Source of the DNA: 21-14-0-10-47-8 sp966211455
GTDB lineage: Bacteria; Bdellovibrionota; Bdellovibrionia; Bdellovibrionales; Bdellovibrionaceae
Length of the DNA: 64,000 nt
Reading direction: 5' to 3'
Assembly: GCA_966211455.1 (NCBI GenBank)
Contig: CBIHNI010000008.1
Span: forward strand, 134,306-198,305
The position numbers and the translations under genes were made by a program. The notes below the pieces were generated by a model. The model was given only the letters and a program-made list of their open reading frames with translations. It did no database searches and had not been told where the DNA came from. The first letter of the stretch is position 1, and every line of letters begins with the position of its first letter. Shown here in pieces: positions 50,798 to 59,388 of the stretch.

Positions 50798-51286
50798 TTA
50801 GCGAGCGGGAACGAAAGTCATGCTTTCTTTTGATTTCGCCTCGGTCAAGACAAGGCAGCTGCCTTTAAACGAGTAAGTCATCGACGTCGGTTCTAGATTC
50901 ACGTTGCAGTTCATTTTAAAGTCCGCCTCGTTGATGCTTTTTGAATCTTCTTTCTTCTCAAGAATTTGAATTTCCGGATCGTTCCAGCGGATCGCTGATA
51001 TCACAGAAACCTGCAAATCTTTTCTGCTGGTTGAGCAATAGTTGGTGAAGCGAATGGTGTTTTGATCGATATCGATCACGAAGGTCAGCTCGAGACTGCT
51101 GCTGCTTTGAGTGTTGTACCAAGATCCAATAGGGCTGTTGGCAGCGCCACGATTGCACTGGTCATATGGTGTGGCATCAACCATTTTTTCTTGGGTGCTG
51201 CCGCCATTTTCTGAATTTTTGTCGTCTTTTGAAGAGCTGCAAGCCGCAGTCAGAACAAGCAAAGTGCAAAGCAAGAGATGTTTCAT
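50798..51286 (-). CDS. Lipoprotein, 162 residues
   Basis: The lipobox L-T-A-A-C gives lipidation at C16, followed by a Ser/Asp/Lys linker (S-S-S-K-D-D-K-N-S-E-N-G). The mature part looks like a small beta domain with four or so cysteines (N-Q-C / N-Y-C / N-C / S-C). No family recognised. A GCTCCA palindrome stands 95 bases upstream, matching one upstream of the TIGR02147 gene and one before the small secreted gene at 53296. Confidence 0.65.
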   Translation of the reverse strand: MKHLLLCTLLVLTAACSSSKDDKNSENGGSTQEKMVDATPYDQCNRGAANSPIGSWYNTQSSSSLELTFVIDIDQNTIRFTNYCSTSRKDLQVSVISAIRWNDPEIQILEKKEDSKSINEADFKMNCNVNLEPTSMTYSFKGSCLVLTEAKSKESMTFVPAR

Positions 51287-51380
51287 TTTTCTTCTCCTTG
51301 AAGATCTGTTTATGTGATGACCTCAAGATAAGAACAGAGATTCAAACCAGCAATAAGGATGCGGAGAATTGAAATCATTG

Positions 51381-51399
51381 CGCTCCAGGTTTTGGAGCG
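51381..51399. promoter_or_regulatory. GCTCCA palindrome, copy 1
   Basis: CGCTCCA-GGTTT-TGGAGCG, two 7-base arms, upstream of the lipoprotein gene. The 17-base core GCTCCAGGTTTTGGAGC differs from copy 3 by one base. Confidence 0.55.
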
Positions 51400-51412
51400 T
51401 TTTGTTCCAGAT

Positions 51413-52453
51413 TTATTTGCAGGTCATGTCGTCGACAGAGTTGCAGAAAGTATCATTTGTTTGCGCCAAACATTGGGTGACGGCTTCTTTCTGAGCTTCT
51501 AGGGTGGTGCGTCCCGTGCCTCTAAAAGACTTATTATTTCGTATCAATGTGCATTCCTTCTTTTTGGCTCCAGCGGTAAAAGCTTCGCACAGAACTTTGC
51601 TGGCTTGGCATTCATTGCCAGGGCCTGGCCATGGCATTGGCATTCCTGGTGGCACACCCGGAATATTTGGAGTTTCAGCTTTTACACAGGTGGCAATGGC
51701 CGCATCTGTTGCTTTCTGTTCGGTCACGCCTTCACCCAAATACAAAGTGCTATATCGCGATGGACGAAGACCGCAAATCCAACCGCTGTTGACAGGTTCT
51801 GTCGGATCCGGTTGTTGTTGGTGAATCTGCTTATCAATAAAGGCCACTTTTTCATCAGTGGGAAGACTGGAAAGTAGAGCGCCCACGATCGCACGTGATC
51901 TAACGGAATTGGTGTCACCGTATTCAGTTCGCATGAAAGAATAAACACCTTCATGTAGGTAAACGGCAGCGCGCTCAAGGCTCGACATATAAGCCGAATC
52001 AAAAATGTCCTGACGAACTAAAATACGGAAGTCGTCGGTGAAATTCACCAATTGCACGGCGGCCCATTGACCTTGCTTGCATGTCGAAGGATGCGGAATC
52101 GTTTTGTTGGCCGCATCCGGAATGGTGGTCAGAACATCTTGAATCCAAGTGATATTTTTTTCGACATAATCAATATGCTGATTGATTTTGTTATATTGAG
52201 CTAAAGACTTGGCAATCCAGGCCTTCACCTCTTGAACTTTTTCTAGCGGAGCTAAATTTGTCTCTGGAAGAGTCAGCTTGTATTCGCGGCGTGCTTCGAA
52301 CACATCCATAAAATGAATGTCGTAGATTTCAAGCTGTGGGTCTTGGCAGGCCCAAACACCGCCACCATTGCCGATCTTATCGCCCGCAAAAGCGGAAGCA
52401 CCGAAAAAGAACAGAGATGAGAAAACCCATCGAGACAAGTTTTTTTGAATCAT
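51413..52453 (-). CDS. Secreted hypothetical protein with repeated cysteines
   Basis: 346 residues. Signal peptide to about A23. The mature N-terminus G-N-G-G-G-V-W-A-C-Q-D and the segment Y-L-H-E-G-V-Y-S-F-M-R-T-E-Y-G-D-T-N-S-V-R are elements I associate with a Bdellovibrio secreted family, but the HExxH is degenerate (H-E-G-V-Y) so zinc protease activity is not expected. The C-terminal third is cysteine-rich (C-Q-A-S-K-V-L-C, K-K-E-C, T-Q-C, F-C, M-T-C-K). It sits 8 bases after the TIGR02147 gene and probably shares its transcript. Confidence 0.65.
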   Translation of the reverse strand: MIQKNLSRWVFSSLFFFGASAFAGDKIGNGGGVWACQDPQLEIYDIHFMDVFEARREYKLTLPETNLAPLEKVQEVKAWIAKSLAQYNKINQHIDYVEKNITWIQDVLTTIPDAANKTIPHPSTCKQGQWAAVQLVNFTDDFRILVRQDIFDSAYMSSLERAAVYLHEGVYSFMRTEYGDTNSVRSRAIVGALLSSLPTDEKVAFIDKQIHQQQPDPTEPVNSGWICGLRPSRYSTLYLGEGVTEQKATDAAIATCVKAETPNIPGVPPGMPMPWPGPGNECQASKVLCEAFTAGAKKKECTLIRNNKSFRGTGRTTLEAQKEAVTQCLAQTNDTFCNSVDDMTCK

Positions 52454-52461
52454 AATATTTC

Positions 52462-53205
52462 CTACGATCTAGATTTTTTAAGAGGATACAGGGCCATGGT
52501 CAACCGAAATGGGAACGAGCCTTCGGTGGTTTCAAACTTCTGACAAAATTGATCCTGTGCACGACGCACCCATTTTTTGAATTCAGGCATCTTCTTTGGA
52601 TCAACAAGCATGGTAATCGAAGTGAAATCGCGCTCTTGCACGTCCAATGAAGACAGGTGTTCGCCAATCAATTCGAGATCTTCCAAATTGGACTTTTGAA
52701 TCGAAAGATTCAGGACATCATCCGATGTTTTAATCGGAGCCTGGACACGAATATATTTTTTCTTTTCATAAACCAGCATTCCCAAGCGCAGCAGGCGATC
52801 CACTGTGTCCTGAGCAATGCGAAGCGGAAGATTCAGCTGCTCGGCAAACCAAGAAATTTGATGCTGACATTGATCACTTTTCACCAAATTCAAAATCGCA
52901 AAATGCGGCCACTGTGAGATCAAGTGAAACTGATCATCGGAAAGCTGCAGATATTTGCCATCGGCGGCCACATCGACGTCGGCGGTTTGTCCCAGGAAAG
53001 TGGCTTTCGTGATGGGATCGAGATGCAGGCGTTCGGCCATTTTTTCGGCCAGCTTGGCGGAGACTTTTCGTTTTCCTTTTAGAATTTCACTTAAGGCGCC
53101 CGAGCTGACACCCAATTTCTGGGCAAAGTAACGATGTGACAAGCGCGGGTTTTTGGCGCGCATTTCAATCAGCTTTTGATTGAGAATCATTTGTACCGAG
53201 TTCAT
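52462..53205 (-). CDS. TIGR02147-type (DUF4423) regulator
   Basis: A 247-residue protein whose N-terminus is a helix-turn-helix (R-L-S-H-R-Y-F-A-Q-K-L-G-V-S-S-G-A-L-S-E-I-L-K-G-K-R-K-V), followed by the DUF4423-type C-domain (F-K-K-W-V-R-R-A-Q-D-Q-F at the end). This TIGR02147 group is rare outside Bdellovibrio and Fibrobacter and supports the taxon assignment. It is probably a regulator of neighbouring envelope genes; the GCTCCA palindromes are candidate sites. AAAGGAC precedes the ATG. Confidence 0.85.
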   Translation of the reverse strand: MNSVQMILNQKLIEMRAKNPRLSHRYFAQKLGVSSGALSEILKGKRKVSAKLAEKMAERLHLDPITKATFLGQTADVDVAADGKYLQLSDDQFHLISQWPHFAILNLVKSDQCQHQISWFAEQLNLPLRIAQDTVDRLLRLGMLVYEKKKYIRVQAPIKTSDDVLNLSIQKSNLEDLELIGEHLSSLDVQERDFTSITMLVDPKKMPEFKKWVRRAQDQFCQKFETTEGSFPFRLTMALYPLKKSRS

Positions 53206-53244
53206 GAAAGTCCTTTATGTCAGCGGCGAAGTTCGGTCATCAAA

Positions 53245-53269
53245 ATTTTGGAGCACAGCGCTCCAAAAT
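53245..53269. promoter_or_regulatory. GCTCCA palindrome, copy 2
   Basis: ATTTTGGAGC-ACAGC-GCTCCAAAAT, perfect 10-base arms, 40 bases upstream of the TIGR02147 start. The half sites are reversed in order relative to copies 1 and 3, but all three share GCTCCAAAA on the minus strand. Confidence 0.55.
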
Positions 53270-53295
53270 CGAAGCGCTGATCAGGGAGGCAGGAA

Positions 53296-53574
53296 TTAGC
53301 GGCAAAGACCTGCTTCTTTCATCTTCTTCGCGCCTTCAACGGCCGCATTGAAAGTGTAGAAAGACTCGACGATTTTTTCTTCAACGATCAACTGATAGAA
53401 AGATCCATTTTGACGGATTGAGCAGGCAGGTACCAGGGCATCATCAGACGGACCTTCGCAGCTGACTTCGTTGCCAGAGATCACGATGCTGCTGCCTGGT
53501 TTCAAAGAGATGGGCTGCGCGAAAGCGGAAAGGTTGATCAGGCTTGTGATGATGGTCATGGTTGCAAATTTCAT
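53296..53574 (-). CDS. Small secreted hypothetical protein, 92 residues
   Basis: The N-terminus is a signal peptide (MKFATMTIITSLINLSAFAQ). The mature part is about 72 residues with three cysteines (S-C-E-G, A-C-S-I, L-C-R at the end). No recognised family. AAAAGGAG precedes the ATG. A GCTCCA palindrome lies 80-115 bases upstream. Confidence 0.6.
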   Translation of the reverse strand: MKFATMTIITSLINLSAFAQPISLKPGSSIVISGNEVSCEGPSDDALVPACSIRQNGSFYQLIVEEKIVESFYTFNAAVEGAKKMKEAGLCR

Positions 53575-53654
53575 AAGTCGCTCCTTTTCAAGAGTGGTTG
53601 TTGTTGTGTGATTTCAAGCTAAAAGCTTTCCAAGCACAGAACAATTCAGAACCC

Positions 53655-53690
53655 AGCACTTTGAAGCAAAGTGCTCCAAGTTTTGGAGCA
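53655..53690. promoter_or_regulatory. GCTCCA palindrome, copy 3, with adjoining inverted repeat
   Basis: TGCTCCA-AGTTT-TGGAGCA (53672-53690), overlapped at the left by AGCACTTTG-AAG-CAAAGTGCT (53655-53675). It lies upstream of the 92-residue secreted protein gene. Confidence 0.55.
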
Positions 53691-53725
53691 TTCAAGACTT
53701 TGATTGTGGAAGGAAGGACCGAGGA

Positions 53726-55735
53726 TCAGTGCCCCAGAATATTCAGCTGCCAAGAAGTCCAAGTGGTCGTGCAGCTGCTAGAGCCGCCGATCAATTTCAT
53801 CGTCCAGGTTCCGGCACTGGATTCGCCATAGAAAGCATTGCTTAAGAAGGTGTGTGCGTCGATCGATGAATCTTGCAACAGACTGTTGATGTTCATGACG
53901 ATGCTTTTGGTTCCCGAGGGCGAGGTGAGTTCGATTCCCAAGTTTCCGATGCAAGATTTTGCCGTGACTTTGACCTGCACCGCTTCGACCGAATAGTTTT
54001 CGCTGACAGATAAAGTTTTTGAAACTCCAGTCGCTGATCCGGCTGGAACTTTCACGCCCAGAGTTCCAGAGTCATACTTCCAATTCAAATCTTGCAAGGT
54101 CCCCAAGTTTGACGAGTAGTTCTTCGCCATTTGCACGGCTTTATCCACATTCACGCGACCAAATCCGTACCAGTTGTGGAAATGATAACCAGCTGCGTTT
54201 GTCACCCAGGCTTGCTCGTAGACATGACCCGAAAGATTTAGCGAAGTGGAAGGGTGAGATTGTGCGGCCACGCTAGCGTCGACCTGATCCGCTGTCTTTG
54301 CCAGAATGTATTTCACATCTCGCCAAGTTAATGCCGGATTCGCAGATAGGATCAAGGCAATCGCACCCGACGTCACTGGGGTTGCTGACGATGTCCCGTT
54401 CATTGTCGAAGTGTGGGCACAGTTTGTATTCGGACTTTGTCCCGCATCGAAACTGTTGTGATCTTTCGAACCTGTTTTCATTCCATAACTGCAGCCGATA
54501 AAATCTGTGGTCAGCATGGCAGGCTCTTTGGCGACACTTGAAGCCGATGAAGGCGAGCTCCAACCGTATTCTCCACCTGGAGCCGAAACCCAAATGTTGG
54601 ATCCGGGTGACGAGTAACTGGAGCTGAGGCCATCGGCATTCAGCGCGCCGATGACGACTGTGTAAGGTGTTGTTGCATCTTCAGTAAAATTGGCGTTGCC
54701 CAGGACATCACCCGAAGAGCTGGAATAGCAATCGCTGAGATCCGCAACATAGTCGTTGCCAGCTGCTTTGACGTAAATCGCGCCACGTCCAGATCTGAGA
54801 GAGATCACCCCGTATTTCATCTTCTCTTTCAAAACCGAAGTCTCTTCATACAAAGCGCACTGCGAATTTCCCCAGCTGTAATTGAAGATATCGAAATCGC
54901 CTTGGAACTGATCATTCATCGCCAAAGTCAGATTTCCATTCGACGTCAGCTGCTCTTGCGCTTGAATAAACAAGAAACCTGCAAACTTTGCGAAAGGTGC
55001 CACACCTCGGCCGCCATACCCGGTCCATCCACGCTGCGCAATCAAACCCGCGACCGCCGTGCCGTGAGAGTATTCGGCTTCGCTGTAGGAGGGGGTCGAG
55101 GCCCCGGTCCAACTGCCGTTGCTAGAAGACTGCAAATAATTTCGAGAGGCGCCAGAAATTAAATTGGGTGAAAGGCCAGGATGAGTTTCATCGACGCCCG
55201 TATCCGAAACCGCAATGCGAATGCCTTCGCCTAAGATCCGATTGGCAATTGTGTCTGTCAGGTGAATATCCTCACCTGACGTTCCCGCGTTTGCCGCAAA
55301 TGTCGATTGCCCGGTGTTATAAAGATGCCATTGATACTGACGAAGTGGATCGCCGATCACCTTGATGGAAAAAGGTCCGACGGTTTTTTTCTCGGAGCCT
55401 TTGGTTAGGGTGATAGTGACGTTCGAGACCGTTTGAATTTCAGTGGGCACGCCGTAGACTTCGCTGTTGGTCGAATCGACTTGCAGCCATGAAGGCGCAT
55501 TTTGCAAAGTGATCGTTGCTCCAGCCAAGGTATCCGAGGTCGAATAGCGGAACATTTTATCCTGAAAGGCACTGGCGACGCCGTCGGTTCCGATCGAGAC
55601 GTACTCTTTATCAACGGCGGCGCTCATGTCGACGCTGGCTAGATCCACCTGCGCCTTGTAACCCGAGCAGTTCAGAAAACAGAGCATCAAAGTGGCTAAA
55701 GGCAGAAATGCGGAGATGAAGTATTTCTGACTCAT
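53726..55735 (-). CDS. Subtilisin/kexin-like (S8) lipoprotein protease with P-domain
   Basis: 669 residues. A signal with F-L-N-C ends at lipidated C23. An Ig/cadherin-like module (about 45-128) is followed by the S8 domain with D178 (A-V-S-D-T-G-V-D), H224 (S-H-G-T-A-V-A-G), N327 (A-A-G-N-D) and S449 (N-G-T-S-S-A-T-P). The C-terminal 110 residues resemble a proprotein-convertase P-domain (N-L-G-I-E-L-T-S-P-S-G-T, A-G-T-W-T-M-K-L-I). There is no internal inhibitor I9-type prodomain, and the gene immediately upstream (1-base gap) encodes a prodomain-like protein. Membrane-anchored, periplasmic or surface. Confidence 0.87.
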   Translation of the reverse strand: MSQKYFISAFLPLATLMLCFLNCSGYKAQVDLASVDMSAAVDKEYVSIGTDGVASAFQDKMFRYSTSDTLAGATITLQNAPSWLQVDSTNSEVYGVPTEIQTVSNVTITLTKGSEKKTVGPFSIKVIGDPLRQYQWHLYNTGQSTFAANAGTSGEDIHLTDTIANRILGEGIRIAVSDTGVDETHPGLSPNLISGASRNYLQSSSNGSWTGASTPSYSEAEYSHGTAVAGLIAQRGWTGYGGRGVAPFAKFAGFLFIQAQEQLTSNGNLTLAMNDQFQGDFDIFNYSWGNSQCALYEETSVLKEKMKYGVISLRSGRGAIYVKAAGNDYVADLSDCYSSSSGDVLGNANFTEDATTPYTVVIGALNADGLSSSYSSPGSNIWVSAPGGEYGWSSPSSASSVAKEPAMLTTDFIGCSYGMKTGSKDHNSFDAGQSPNTNCAHTSTMNGTSSATPVTSGAIALILSANPALTWRDVKYILAKTADQVDASVAAQSHPSTSLNLSGHVYEQAWVTNAAGYHFHNWYGFGRVNVDKAVQMAKNYSSNLGTLQDLNWKYDSGTLGVKVPAGSATGVSKTLSVSENYSVEAVQVKVTAKSCIGNLGIELTSPSGTKSIVMNINSLLQDSSIDAHTFLSNAFYGESSAGTWTMKLIGGSSSCTTTWTSWQLNILGH

Positions 55736-55736
55736 C

Positions 55737-56483
55737 TTAGAATCCTTTGATCGCTTGCACGATTTCAGGTTGAACCACGGAAACCGACGAGTTCTGTGCC
55801 AAGATCTGCGTCGCCGAGACCACCGAAGATCCTGATGGAACTTTATAGTAAGCCGTCATCACGTCGGCATCGTAAGATTTCAGCTCTAAGCCGTAACTTT
55901 GCGCAAGCATCTGGGCGGCACTGGCATCTTTCAATTTCACGATCAGTGTTCCGGTCACCAAGGCGATCATACCGTTCGAAGATTTGGCGACGACAGGCCG
56001 GCTGTCGGTGATCAACATCTGCGGGATTGAAGCATCATCCGATTTGACAAAGACGTATCCGAATTTTTCCAGCACCACGTCTCCCTGACCCGAGTTGTAG
56101 TCCGCAGACGGGATGGCGCGAAGATTTAAGATCTCGTAATTGGACGATTCGATTTGCATTTGGCGACCGCTATGAAAAGACGAAGCCAAATCTTGAACTT
56201 GGTGTCTGACCTGCAGGCTGACGGTACCGCCGCGAAAGGCTGGCCGACGATTTTGAGATTTCGTAGGTGCTTGGACCGAGGAAGGTGTTGCGAGCGCCAA
56301 GGGTTTGACCATAGGTTGCTGAGTCTGTGCGTTAGGACGAGAGTCAGGCATCTTTGCCGGTTGAGTAGGAGGGGAAAAGCTCGAGAACTCGGTTTGGGAC
56401 ACGGATAAACTTTGAGAGCGGTGCCAGATGAAAACAAAAATCAAAAGCCCCAGAATCCCAACTGTCAGATAACGAAGTTTCAT
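55737..56483 (-). CDS. Prodomain-like anchored partner of S8 protease
   Basis: 248 residues: an N-terminal membrane helix (residues about 5-20), a Pro/Ser/Gln-rich linker, then a C-terminal part (about 175-248) with L-I-V-K-L-K-D-A-S-A-A-Q-M-L-A-Q-S-Y-G-L and V-V-S-A-T-Q-I-L-A-Q-N-S-S-V-S-V-V-Q-P. That is the fold pattern of the N-terminal propeptide of subtilisin-type proteases (fervidolysin-like, ferredoxin-like). It may fold or inhibit the protease in trans. It is translated just before the protease (1-base gap). Inference by sequence pattern. Confidence 0.6.
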   Translation of the reverse strand: MKLRYLTVGILGLLIFVFIWHRSQSLSVSQTEFSSFSPPTQPAKMPDSRPNAQTQQPMVKPLALATPSSVQAPTKSQNRRPAFRGGTVSLQVRHQVQDLASSFHSGRQMQIESSNYEILNLRAIPSADYNSGQGDVVLEKFGYVFVKSDDASIPQMLITDSRPVVAKSSNGMIALVTGTLIVKLKDASAAQMLAQSYGLELKSYDADVMTAYYKVPSGSSVVSATQILAQNSSVSVVQPEIVQAIKGF

Positions 56484-56576
56484 GGTGGATGCCCCCTATG
56501 AATACTTTAAGTGGGAAGTGTGGAAAGAGAATGGAATCAATCCACAGTCTTTTTCTGAGACAGACGAAAGACAGGT

Positions 56577-56606
56577 AAAAAAAGGCCCTGATTTCAGTCA
56601 GGGCCT
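56577..56606 (-). terminator. Rho-independent terminator for the CxxCH lipoprotein gene
   Basis: AGGCCCTGA pairs with TCAGGGCCT around a 6-base loop, and the minus strand continues with seven T residues. It lies 22 bases past the stop of the lipoprotein gene. Confidence 0.85.
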
Positions 56607-56627
56607 GGTGATTCTTATTGGTGGTGC

Positions 56628-58208
56628 TTACTCCATGTGGAGATATTTACGAGAATCCAAGAACGGCCAGACCGGCACACTTTGGAAAACCGGATCGAAC
56701 TCGAACTTGAATTGATTTAAGCTCATGATCGCAAATTCGGAGATCACAGTTCCTTTAACATCACCCACGTAACGACTGTGAATGGCAGGTGCATTCAAAA
56801 GAATGTGCTCAAAAGAAACGGATCGCGTTTCAACTCGGCAAGCGGCATCCATCAATGAACCCTTTTTCTTTTCGATCAAAGAGGCTTCGGCCAAGACGCT
56901 GGTTCCAAATGCGGAAGCATCAGTTGCGCTTTGACGTAAGAAGTTTCCTTTGACCGTCCAGAAGCTGGAAAGACGATTGGTCAAAGATGAAGTTCCGTAT
57001 CCACTTGGATCTGTTTCGTAGCGGCTGCCGGATTCACAGAACTTGTTTGCGCTGTTTTTCACTTTACCCAAACCCATCGCGATGGCTTTGGTGCTGGTGA
57101 TCTGCAAGTTGTTTTGATCTGAATTCAAGCTGTAATTGATGGGGCCGTAAATAAAGACGGAACCGATGACATACATGCGGCAACCTTGGGCCGTTTTCAA
57201 ATTCATGCTGTCGATATAGACAGGTCCGCGTAGAACCAAGTCACCATCACAGCTAAAGTTCCCCGAGATCTCGAAGAAATCAGTCTGATCTTTCAATCCT
57301 TCAAGAACCATGTCTTCTTTGGCATTTTTAAAATAACGATAGCGATCAACGGACTTCAGTTGGAAAGCCGTGACGATATCCGCCTCGGTCGGTGCGCCGA
57401 TATACATGTTTGATTTCTCCTGAACCTTCACCGCTCGTGTATTTGTGTCGGATGATTGGCTCAGTTGATTTGCCACGTAGCCCGCCAAAGTCGTTTGGCC
57501 GGTAGCCCCGCTGACAACCGATGGCAGTTTCGCCGCTTTTGGAACAAAGATTGATTTGTCAGCCTGAAGGCTCATTGTATTGAAGTTTTGTTGGTGGTCA
57601 CCATAGATCCCGCCACTTCGCCAGAATGATTGGTCAGGATTTGCACTAAAGAAGTAGCTATTGCCATAACCAAAGTCCGTGATGATGTTTGATTTGATAT
57701 TGGCATGACACTGGATGCAACCCATCCCACGGATCGCCAATGCCGGCTGGAAATCAGACAAAGGATTTCCGACGGTGATAATCAGATTGACCTCGATGGT
57801 GTTGTTCTTTTTGTCTTTAATTGTCGCGGTTCCCATATCTTTTCCGCGGTAACCGAAAGCGGGAGTGTACTGAGCTTTCAGCTCGGTGGAATTGGTGACT
57901 TCCAATTTACCTTGAGCTGAGGTTTGCGCGCTTTTTAATGTCACAGAGGCAACATCGATACTCTTGCTGTCTTCCAAAACGAAAGACAAAGGAATGTTCA
58001 TTTTTGTATCCAACAAAATGGTAATGGATTTAAAACTAGGCTCCGGAGTCGGCTCTTCCGGAGTCACGATCACAGGAGGATTTGGATCGTCTTGAGTGAT
58101 GTTCGTCGTATCTGCTGACGTATCCACCACGGCAACTTTCGAGCAGTTCTGAAATGAGACAAGTGTGCACAAGCCAATTGTCAGAACCCAATACTTTGTA
58201 TTCTTCAT
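56628..58208 (-). CDS. Lipoprotein with CxxCH motif
   Basis: 526 residues. Signal with F-Q-N-C at C22, a Pro/Glu-rich linker, an Ig-like segment (about 58-148), then C164-I-Q-C167-H168 as a single haem c site, and a C-terminal half with repeated beta strands (D-G-D-L-V-L-R-G-P-V-Y-I-D-S) that could form a beta-helix. A single CxxCH in a lipoprotein suggests a cytochrome or structural protein; function is unknown. Terminated by the hairpin at 56577-56606. Its start is 264 bases from pirin. Confidence 0.75.
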   Translation of the reverse strand: MKNTKYWVLTIGLCTLVSFQNCSKVAVVDTSADTTNITQDDPNPPVIVTPEEPTPEPSFKSITILLDTKMNIPLSFVLEDSKSIDVASVTLKSAQTSAQGKLEVTNSTELKAQYTPAFGYRGKDMGTATIKDKKNNTIEVNLIITVGNPLSDFQPALAIRGMGCIQCHANIKSNIITDFGYGNSYFFSANPDQSFWRSGGIYGDHQQNFNTMSLQADKSIFVPKAAKLPSVVSGATGQTTLAGYVANQLSQSSDTNTRAVKVQEKSNMYIGAPTEADIVTAFQLKSVDRYRYFKNAKEDMVLEGLKDQTDFFEISGNFSCDGDLVLRGPVYIDSMNLKTAQGCRMYVIGSVFIYGPINYSLNSDQNNLQITSTKAIAMGLGKVKNSANKFCESGSRYETDPSGYGTSSLTNRLSSFWTVKGNFLRQSATDASAFGTSVLAEASLIEKKKGSLMDAACRVETRSVSFEHILLNAPAIHSRYVGDVKGTVISEFAIMSLNQFKFEFDPVFQSVPVWPFLDSRKYLHME

Positions 58209-58472
58209 AAGATGCCCATCCCCTTTTTCACCCTTTAATCATTGCAAGCAGTGCCAAGCCCTATCCTGGACCTTGTTCCAGCTTACCTGTCGATATCGGT
58301 AAATACGGCCAGGAGATTGACATATATTTTCAGAGCCAAAATGAGACGATTTCAGAGGAGAAATGCCTCTGTTTCAAAGCGATATTCCAATGTATTGAAA
58401 TATAATTCTAGATTATACGGTCTAATCAGGGGCTAATTCTGGTGTATATTGGCTTCATACAGGGAGGTCTGA

Positions 58473-59339
58473 ATGAAAAAACTTTTATTCTCTCAAAGAA
58501 GTGAAACACCACATTGGGTGGGTGATGGATTCCCGGTTCGTTCGATGTTCAATTACAACGATCAACCGCAAGAGTTCTCGCCATTTCTTTTGATGGATTA
58601 CGGTGGACCTGCCGAGTTCAAACCTTCGACTCAACGTCGCGGGGTGGGTGAGCATCCACATCGTGGATTTGAAACGGTGACCATCGTTTACGAAGGACAA
58701 GTTGAACACCGAGACTCGGCCGGCGGCGGTGGGGTCATCGGTCCTGGTGACGTACAGTGGATGACGGCGGCTTCGGGATTGGTGCATGAAGAAAAGCATG
58801 GCGAAGATTTCACCAAAACCGGTGGACTGTTTGAGATGGTTCAGCTGTGGGTGAATTTGCCTGCCAAAGACAAAATGTCGAAGCCCAAATACCAAGGCAT
58901 CAAGAACGAGCAGATTCCCGTTGTGAATCTGGCAAATGGTGCTGGCACGGTGCGAATCATCGCTGGCGAGTTTCAAGATACACGCGGACCGGCTTCGACT
59001 TTCAGTCCAGTGAATCTGTGGGACATCCGTTTGAACAGCGGAAAGACCACCAAGTTCACGGTGCCTGAAGGGCATACGACTTCGATCTTCGTTTTAAGCG
59101 GAACAGTGAAGCTGAATAGCGGAGAAGAACTCGGTGCGGCCGAAATTGCGATTCTGGAAAGAAAAGGCACCGAATTCGAATTGACCGCTTCGACTGATGC
59201 GAAAGTTTTGTTCTTGGGCGGGGAGCCTTTGAACGAACCCGTGATCGGTTACGGTCCGTTTGTGATGAACACCCAAGCTGAAATCATGAAGGCTTTCCAA
59301 GATTATGAGCAAGGCCGCATGGGTCAGCTGGTTCAGTAG
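58473..59339 (+). CDS. Pirin family protein
   Basis: A 288-residue bicupin. The N-domain contains the metal motif H-P-H-R-G-F-E-T-V-T (two His) and V-H-E-E (His and Glu of the metal site), preceded by P-F-L-L-M-D-Y; the C-domain has the second cupin with V-L-S-G-T-V-K-L-N. Pirins may have quercetin dioxygenase-like activity or bind regulators. AGGGAGG precedes the ATG. The 264-base gap upstream holds a GATTA-N7-TAATC pair at 58411-58427 and AT-rich sequence but no gene. Confidence 0.9.
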   Translation: MKKLLFSQRSETPHWVGDGFPVRSMFNYNDQPQEFSPFLLMDYGGPAEFKPSTQRRGVGEHPHRGFETVTIVYEGQVEHRDSAGGGGVIGPGDVQWMTAASGLVHEEKHGEDFTKTGGLFEMVQLWVNLPAKDKMSKPKYQGIKNEQIPVVNLANGAGTVRIIAGEFQDTRGPASTFSPVNLWDIRLNSGKTTKFTVPEGHTTSIFVLSGTVKLNSGEELGAAEIAILERKGTEFELTASTDAKVLFLGGEPLNEPVIGYGPFVMNTQAEIMKAFQDYEQGRMGQLVQ

Positions 59340-59356
59340 AAACCCCTCCAAGTTTC

Positions 59357-59388
59357 GGGAGCACCCTCCTGCTCCCGGGACTTTTTAT
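59357..59388 (+). terminator. Terminator between pirin and ClC genes
   Basis: CGGGAGCA-CCCTCC-TGCTCCCG followed by GGACTTTTTATT, a good intrinsic terminator for the pirin transcript. It may also aid the convergent ClC transcript. Coordinates within a base or two. Confidence 0.75.

Noticed and set aside
51413..52453. HExxH protease call for the secreted protein
   Set aside because: The motif is H-E-G-V-Y, lacking the second His, so a zinc protease is not supported.
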